Of a DNA stretch of 64,000 bases, positions 57,620-64,000 are shown piece after piece; the stretch's first letter is position 1; each line of letters begins with the position of its first letter. This DNA is from Diploscapter coronatus (taxonomy: Eukaryota; Nematoda; Chromadorea; Rhabditida; Rhabditidae). The stretch covers positions 80,189,201 to 80,253,200 of the forward strand of contig OZ038422.1 of assembly GCA_964036155.1 (NCBI GenBank). Direction: 5' to 3'. The notes under the pieces are model-generated. The model was given only the letters and a program-made list of their open reading frames with translations, made no database searches and was not told the DNA's origin. The translations under genes and the position numbers were made by a program.

Positions 57620-58949
57620 TCAACTGATAAGGCAGCTATTCTTGCTAGTCGCAGGCAAGTTTCTCAATATACTCGCTTCTCGCCATTTATTCGCTTGTGG
57701 ATCGTATTCTTCAATGACATCACAAAAGTTCATCAAATAGTATGAACCATCACTTTTTATGTCAGTATTTTGAAATCTAAGTTAACAAATATTTCGTATA
57801 AAGATATGCAAAATCTCGGCTCACCCTCCGATTGCATACAATTTCCCATTAGCGACAATGAGCGAATGACCGTATCTTGTATAATTCATATCAGCAACTC
57901 GAGAAGTTCGCCTTTTAACTGGAGCTGAGGGATCGAAACACAGACAGGATTTTAATGATTTTATTTGATCATCGTCACTACTAAATATATAATAATGCAT
58001 TAGTTATCATATAAAATTAACGACTTCCATCCTCCAGCTATGTAGATTTTTCCATTCAGCGATGCAACTCCGAAATAAATTCGATTTTTTGGAATCTCTC
58101 CAACTTCAACCCATTCTCGTTCATCGTCTGATAATCGATATATCTTTCTACTATTCCATCCAACAATAACTGAATATCCATAATTCCAATAATGAATATA
58201 CTATAATGTAACCGTATAAAATTTCATCGCATGCTATTGTTTGAGTCAATATAATTGGAAGAGGAAAAGCAGGCCCTGTTTTCCATTTTCCATCTATTAA
58301 AACCTGAATAAATTATTTCATGGACTTTCGTTCGATCTTCTTACATCAACTCGATTCGTATATTCTTTTGACTTTGGGTCCACTCCACACAAATAATACA
58401 ATTTGTCTTTGAAATAAGCCACACATGCAAAATCACGCCATTCAGGAGGATTTGGTCCTGCAAAGTGTAATAAAATTAAACCAAGCTATTGGCTTTTGTA
58501 ATGCTACCTCTATTGATTTGTCGAGTATTCAGATCGAAAATCTTAAACGATTTTTTATCAGCACTGATTGCAAGAATCTAAAATTATAAAACTGGCAATA
58601 ATAAATAAAATAATCTACTTTATCTTTTGTAGTTGCTACTCCACGTATCAATAAATAATTAGTAAATTTCATAATCTGCTCAACAGAATAATTATGCGAA
58701 TCAAACAGACAAATTCTTCCTTCCCCAACATCATTGTCTTCATAAGGCACTAAATAATAAAATCAATTATCGCTCATACAAGAAATATTTCCTACGATAG
58801 AATAAAGTTTTCCTCTCGAGCGCTTTCGGAAGATGTTTCTTGATTATTCGCATCATTCGCTTGTTAGTCCAGGCCAATTGTCCCAGGTCTTTGAATTCGG
58901 GATATTGGCAGATCAGCAATATAATTTCGACTGGTAAATTGGTTAACAT
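57620..58949 (-). CDS. F-box protein with kelch repeats
   Basis: Exon 1 (58949 to about 58799) encodes an N-terminal F-box (LPVEIILLICQYPEFKDLGQ and LAWTNKRMMR) and ends LFYR at a phase-1 donor. The following exons encode kelch repeats homologous to those of the two HSP70-kelch genes (GRICLFDSHNYSVEQIM, EEYDPQANKWREAS) down to a stop at 57620-57622. F-box proteins recruit substrates to SCF ubiquitin ligases through Skp1; kelch propellers serve as the substrate-binding part. The last exon is longer than in the HSP70 fusions and includes an insertion. This may represent the ancestral arrangement of the kelch cassette. The protein is about 330-350 residues. Confidence 0.75.
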
Positions 58950-60306
58950 TTTTGTTAGGAGACCTAAACAATCACCATAGTATTATTTCGAAATGGAAAC
59001 AGTAAAAGAGTATTGGTTGAACGAGAAAGTCTGCAATTAATGAGCTTGAAATTGATCATTGAAGAAAGGAGAATGAAACTACTAAATTGATGCCTCGCAA
59101 TTTTTACCAGACTAAAAACCGATTTTCTAAACATGGTTTATCGTTTAAGAGTAAATATCACTAAGGACCAAGGTCGGTATAAACAGGGTCAGCAAATCTG
59201 GCTGATTTTCACATATCTTTCTCAGTTTTTCACGCTGATTCTCGCGGTGCTATTCGTTTTTTCGTAAAAATAATCGTATGCAGAATTACGGTAGTTTAAA
59301 GTTTTGATAGATCCGACCTCGGGAAAAAGTTCATAACTTTCTTATTTCTGAACCAAATCGAACACGGTTTTCAGAATTGGATAGCCCACGAAAAACTCTA
59401 CAAATCATGTAACTGCGACTACCTGCTAAGGCCAACAGCTTTCCGCCAAAAAATTAATTTCCGAAAAAGTGACTCTGACCGGCGACGGTTTTTCGCGATT
59501 TTGACCCTATTGATGTCTTGGGGAACAGGCTGGAAATGGCCTTATTTTATAGAGAATTTAATTCTGAATAAGAATATGTAACTTTTTGAAGAAAAAAAGG
59601 GGTTCTTGGGGTCAAATAAACCGTCAAATGCGTAAAACTAGGGTGATTTCCATGAAAGAACATTTCAAAAAATCATATCTGTGTGGGCACATTCTAGAAT
59701 AAGTTCTGGAACAAAAGTTGATCGACTTGAAGAGATCTACAAGATTTCATGGAAAACTCCAACATTAATTCACATTACACCTGTAAACACAGTACGGGTA
59801 TATAGGGTAACTTTTCCCACCAAAAATAATTTTAAATATTCCCTTGTTATTTTTACATTATTCTACTACTCAAAATCTACAAAATAAAAAAATAATTATT
59901 CAATTTGGTTCAGAAATAAGAAAGTTATGAATTTTTTCCTGAGGTCGGGTCTGTCAAAACTTCAAGCTACCGTAATTGATTTTCGAAAAACAGATAGCAC
60001 CATGAGAATCAGCGCAAAAAACGGAGAAAGATATGAGAAAATCAATCAAATCTGAGGACCCCTGGAAACACCCCCTTTCTAAGACTTGGGTTTTTCCTGA
60101 CATTCATTCTTAAATCATGCCCCCTAACTTTTCTAGCGAACAGGGCAGAACACGGCTGCTCTGTTATTTGGTTCCATTCCCAAAGATGAAATAAATATTC
60201 GAACTGGACTAAGGCTCAAGTCAGCTTGCATAGACAAAATAGTGCCCTCGAGAACACCCGAGAAAGTAGTCGGACAGAAGAGGAAGGACTAGGGTCCCCG
60301 TGCTGT
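58950..60306. other. Repeat-rich spacer without genes
   Basis: The region holds the foldback element at 59187-60060. After it, 60,070-60,115 resembles 18,690-18,740 (TTTTTCCTGACATTCATTCTT), another sequence shared between the two ends of the accessory block. No gene is seen. Confidence 0.5.
59187..60060. mobile_element. Foldback element with arms of about 170 bp
   Basis: The left arm (59187-59362) and right arm (59901-60060) are inverted copies sharing CATATCTTTCTC, GCTGATTCTC, ATTACGGTAGTTT/TACCGTAATT and TAACTTTCTTATTTCTGAAC. The 540-bp centre is non-coding. Confidence 0.75.
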
Positions 60307-61405
60307 CATAGTTTATTTATTCTTCAAATCATCGTTATCATTAAGGAAAAACACATCAAATCGGTAGATTCAGGGCTGGTTTCTATTTAGACGACAGACG
60401 TTTTCATCTGAAGTCGAATTATAAACATGCCCTTAGAAAGTCAATACGTCATTTTGAAAAGAAAAATTATAATAAACGTATTGGCTTTCGAAAAAAAAAT
60501 CTCGATAAATAATACTTTCACGTAAAATGTCTTATCTCGTTGCACTCAGAACTCTATAATTCAACGAAGAGGAAATGTATAACAGAATTTGCGAACACCG
60601 TAGAATGCTGGTAAATTGAAATGCGTAAAAACTCGCTAAAACACAAATTTGGCGATAGAGACAATTATGCAAGGCTCATCATCAAAGTATATCTCATAAA
60701 TATATCTTCTCTATTAAAATGGAATAAATAATATGCATTCTCTAAAATATGTATAGATAAGCGACTTTGTATAATTTGGCGATATGGCTTTGGAAAACGA
60801 TAAGTATAAATCTCATATGTGATAGAAGGAAGAAGAAATAAATAGAACAACAAAGCATGTAATGACAGTTTGCTATGCTTATATATGAGCGTGTATGTAA
60901 GAGACGCAGAGAATGTTGAGTATGGTCATTCTTCTGAGTCATACATTCTTGGACAAGACCCTGGCAATAAGATAACATTTCGTAATTTCCTGGGCAGAAA
61001 TTACCCAGCTTAAAAAAACTCGTTAATAGTTCGACCGCATGACTATCGTTTCCTGTCAATAAGTTAGTCAATCGACAAAATGGTCAAAATTAACAAAAAC
61101 TGAAACCTTGTTACTAATTTTGTAAGATATAGCTGATCTTCGAAAATGACAAATCCGACTAAAAGTGATATGCCCTTTATCGTAATTTTGAGAGAGAAAA
61201 GGAAAATTCACTGAAATGCGCGGCCGAAAAGTAAGTGCAATCAAATGAAACATATCGTTTAGGGGCTGGCGCGGAAAAATCGGATCGATTTCACATTTTT
61301 CATTTCACTTATTGCTAGGGTCTGTTCTGTTGGGGTCTGTTCTGTTGGAGTCTGTATCACTAGTACACAAAGTGAAGAGAGGAATTACATCAAAAATGTC
61401 TGGCA
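60307..61405 (+). repeat. Right copy of the long direct repeat flanking the accessory block
   Basis: It matches 17046-18410 in the same orientation with internal deletions. It ends near ACATCAAAAATGTCTGGCAAA, about 235 bp from the stop of the ACAP gene, and so marks the right border of the accessory block. No gene is seen inside. Confidence 0.85.
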
Positions 61406-61640
61406 AAGTGCTGGGAATCGACTCATTTTGGTAAAACATAAAATACAGATCTGCAAATGCTTGGAAATTTGAATTATTATTCTCCAATGTTTACATTTAC
61501 AGATCTTATAAATAAAACTTACATCCTTCGAACCACAGGCTAGTAAATAAGTTTTGAAGGACAAAATTCAGTAATTTATTTGCAAAAAGATAATTTACCG
61601 ACCTGCAACTCTTTAACTTGCACAACTGTGTCAAATTAGA

Positions 61641-64000
61641 CTATTGTTGAGCAGGTGGCTGTTGAGTTTGTTCGATTTTGAGGGAGTTCTCCCTCTCGCT
61701 GGCAGCCCTCCTGGCGATGTCCGAGATGACCACATCCACGGTCTCGTCCATCGGATTATTGTACTCGTCGAATTCGTCGCGTAGACCCGAGAGGCGAAGC
61801 CTTAACAATAAACAATTAGGATGAATTATTATTAAAGCATCATCTTCAGTCTATTTTATTTATGAAATTTCAAATAATAAAGCTCTGAATTGCATTTTAT
61901 GCTTTCTTCGAATAAACAAGGGACATGAAATTTACATTTTTCATATCTCGAATAAAGGATAGTAAAAATGGGAAAATATTGGAAGGAAGTAATCTTACAA
62001 TGTAACGATATCGGCATGCTTCCTCTCGACAGCGATATCCAAGGGAGTTTTTCCCTCGGCGTTGATCTCGTCTTTCTTCGCAAATCGCTTCAGAAGTTGG
62101 CAGACTTGGCTGAAAATAGGAAAATAAACGATAGATCTTATCAGTCAATTCATCCAATTCACATAGTACTAATTTGGAAAGTTTATTCTTTTTTCCTAGT
62201 CAAGCATTTTAGCCACCGAATTATGTGAAATAAAAAAAAGCTAGAAATATTCCTACATCGTATTTCCCTCGATGGCGGCCAAGTGCAAGCTCGTATTCAT
62301 TCTGTCGTCCAGCGCGTTGATCTTCGCGCCATTCACCAGAAGGAATTCCACCGTGGCCGTTTGACCCTAAAATTATTATTGTTTTATCTTCAAGAATGAT
62401 GAAAGTGTACAATCAAGTCGAGATGAAATGTCTCATTTTAGCAATTGAGTTCTCTTGCAGTTACAAGTTTAGAACACTTTCAAGTTTGCCTAGCCTCCTT
62501 TTTTTTGTTTATTTTTGCTACTTTGAGAATAATTTTAGTTGAAATTAAAAAAGCCCACATTTCTTGTAGCGATGTGCAGCAGAGTGGTTCCTAGATGATT
62601 GGTGTTGACGTCGAATCCCTCGACCATGGCCTTCAGCAGCACGAGAATGTCCCCACTCCTTGCTGCCTCGGACACCAAACTCCAATCCTTCACTGGGTCA
62701 ACGGTCGCTTAAAATCAACATCTTATTAAAAAAAACAAACTCCAGTTTTCAAATCTTACGATGTTCTTGTCCGACTGCAGCCAAATTCGAGTCAGAGCCA
62801 CAGGAAGAGAGGCGCTTTGCGAGATTGGCTTCTGGAATTAAAGAAGGTAAGTAAGACATGCAAGTACTTTTCAGATAACAAGATATGCAATGACAAGGTT
62901 TAGAGACTATTGGATAAGTAGACCAAGTTTGTTTTAGTAGTGCACTTCTTATTATTCCCGATGTCTGAAAATCTAAAGACGAAAATCATACCAGGAGATT
63001 TCGCCCTCAGCATATTTGAATTATCAGTGTGGTCATCTTCCCTCTTGTCTTCACTTGCCGCGTCCTGCACTTGATTGTACGACATCGATCGACTGACCGA
63101 GGATTCCTTCACTACCGTAATCGCTTGTTTCGACCTAAAAATTAAATTTGAGGTTTCAAGTCAAAAAGTTTAGAAACTTGAAGTCACAAACTGTTTTATT
63201 TTTCAGTATATAGTTGATGATAAAAAAAGTATTCGTAGATAAAAATTACCATACCTTGCCGCGGCACTGCATTTCGCTCGATCCGAAGGCTTTACAGCAA
63301 ATCTCCTCTCGACGTATTTGGCCTTGATCCAGGCTTCACGGACCAATCTGTTCGAATCTTCCATAGCCATGGGCGGCACGACGTCTTTGTCGGGCTAAAA
63401 CGTACTCATTGCAAAATTTTGGCAATAAAAAGTAGAAATTCGTATTTCAAGTAAAAAGAAATGAATTTCTATTCGATTTTTTTCAAAATAATTCGTTGTT
63501 CAACTTCGAATTAAAATGACTTCAAGATAAAATGAAGAAATTTACCAAATAAGCGAGGTAGATGGCGTTGACTTGTCGATTTCCGAGAGCCAAAAGGACG
63601 TCCCTGAGCTCTGCATCGATGGAGTCCATCGTCAGGGAGCGGACTTTCGAGACTTGCACTCCCAGACTGCGGTGCACGCCTGAGCACTCGATGCACAAGA
63701 CTACCTGGAATGATAATTTAAGAAAAACTTGAAAAAAGTAACTTTCATAAGATTTAAAGAGCGTACATTACGAAACTTCAAAAGATAGATCCAAAGTATA
63801 AAGCACTTTGAAGAGGAATAATCAAACGAAAACTTACCCCCAAATTAATGCTGACCCACTTGGGCTGTTCATTGCCGCAGTCGGCACATCGGTCATTTCC
63901 AGGCACCCTCCTGATCTGTTCTAAAGTGGATGCACTCATCAGTTTAGGCTGAGGGCGATTGATCCCCCCAGATGCAAGCATCGGAGCCAGAGATGCACAA
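61641..64000 (-). CDS. ACAP: ACAP-type ArfGAP with ankyrin repeats, partial at the right edge
   Basis: The 3' half of a GTPase-activating protein for Arf6-type small GTPases. Exons: 63838-64000 (open to the edge), 63546-63704, 63255-63394, 62992-63134, 62760-62831, 62559-62707, 62257-62366, 61999-62109, 61641-61800; all phases match. The ArfGAP zinc finger is CADC (63,890 region), then CIEC, followed by SGVHRSLGVQVSKVRSLTMDS with the catalytic arginine. WIKAKYVERRF and a Ser-rich linker follow, then three ankyrin repeats (HLGTTLLHIATRN, MNTSLHLAAIEGN, EGKTPLDIAVERKHADIV) and a helical tail ending in QQPPAQQ. The BAR and PH domains expected upstream lie beyond the window. C. elegans cnt-1 would be the counterpart if this is a nematode. 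Confidence 0.93.

Overview
This window is an intron-rich, AT-rich animal nuclear sequence. Small introns with TTTCAG-type acceptors, and acceptor-like CAG/TAG sites a few bases upstream of several start codons (as expected where a spliced leader is added), suggest a nematode or a similar small invertebrate. That assignment is inferred; no species is named. All multi-exon models below were built by hand from splice sites, frame continuity and protein similarity from memory of the families.

Layout. (1) 1-18,400 is an ordinary conserved neighbourhood: a Ser-rich protein of unknown function (+, 812-2971), a mitochondrial-type NAD kinase (NADK2, -, 3931-8325) and inositol-pentakisphosphate 2-kinase (IPPK, -, 12188-15965). 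(2) 61,641-64,000 returns to conserved genes with the 3' half of an ACAP-type ArfGAP/ankyrin protein (-, running off the right edge). (3) Between IPPK and ACAP lie about 42 kb that look accessory. They are bracketed by two same-orientation copies of what is probably the original IPPK-ACAP intergenic spacer (17,046-18,410 and 60,307-61,405).

Contents of the accessory block. Left part: five small genes in tandem for secreted, Asn-glycosylation-rich, single-span membrane proteins (19.3-24.2 kb). Middle: about 4.5 kb of foldback and MITE repeats (28-32.8 kb), then a giant gene of 14 exons (32,822-50,959) whose exon phases join into one 4,095-codon frame. Its protein carries two ubiquitin-like domains, a stonustoxin-type MACPF/FAT/thioredoxin-like module, a glycine-rich collagen-like segment, a SecA-type translocase ATPase, TPR-like helices, hydrophobic helices and a possible OTU-like region. 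The frame ends at a stop just after an A6 run; the remaining coding sequence continues in another frame, followed by further exons and a bacterial-toxin-type DNA/RNA nuclease domain (51,914-52,640). Right part: a duplicated set of a small membrane-protein gene and a large kelch gene.

The most striking repeated unit is a convergent pair: a small signal-peptide gene on + facing a kelch gene on -. It occurs three times (23,655/27,766; 52,733/56,703; 57,382/58,949). In two copies the kelch repeats are fused to a complete HSP70 nucleotide-binding domain that lacks the HSP70 substrate-binding domain. In the third they are fused to an F-box. The switch occurs at the same phase-1 exon junction, which points to exon shuffling. 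SINE, MITE and foldback insertions litter the block. Together this looks like a fast-evolving immune, conflict or selfish-element island inserted between housekeeping genes.
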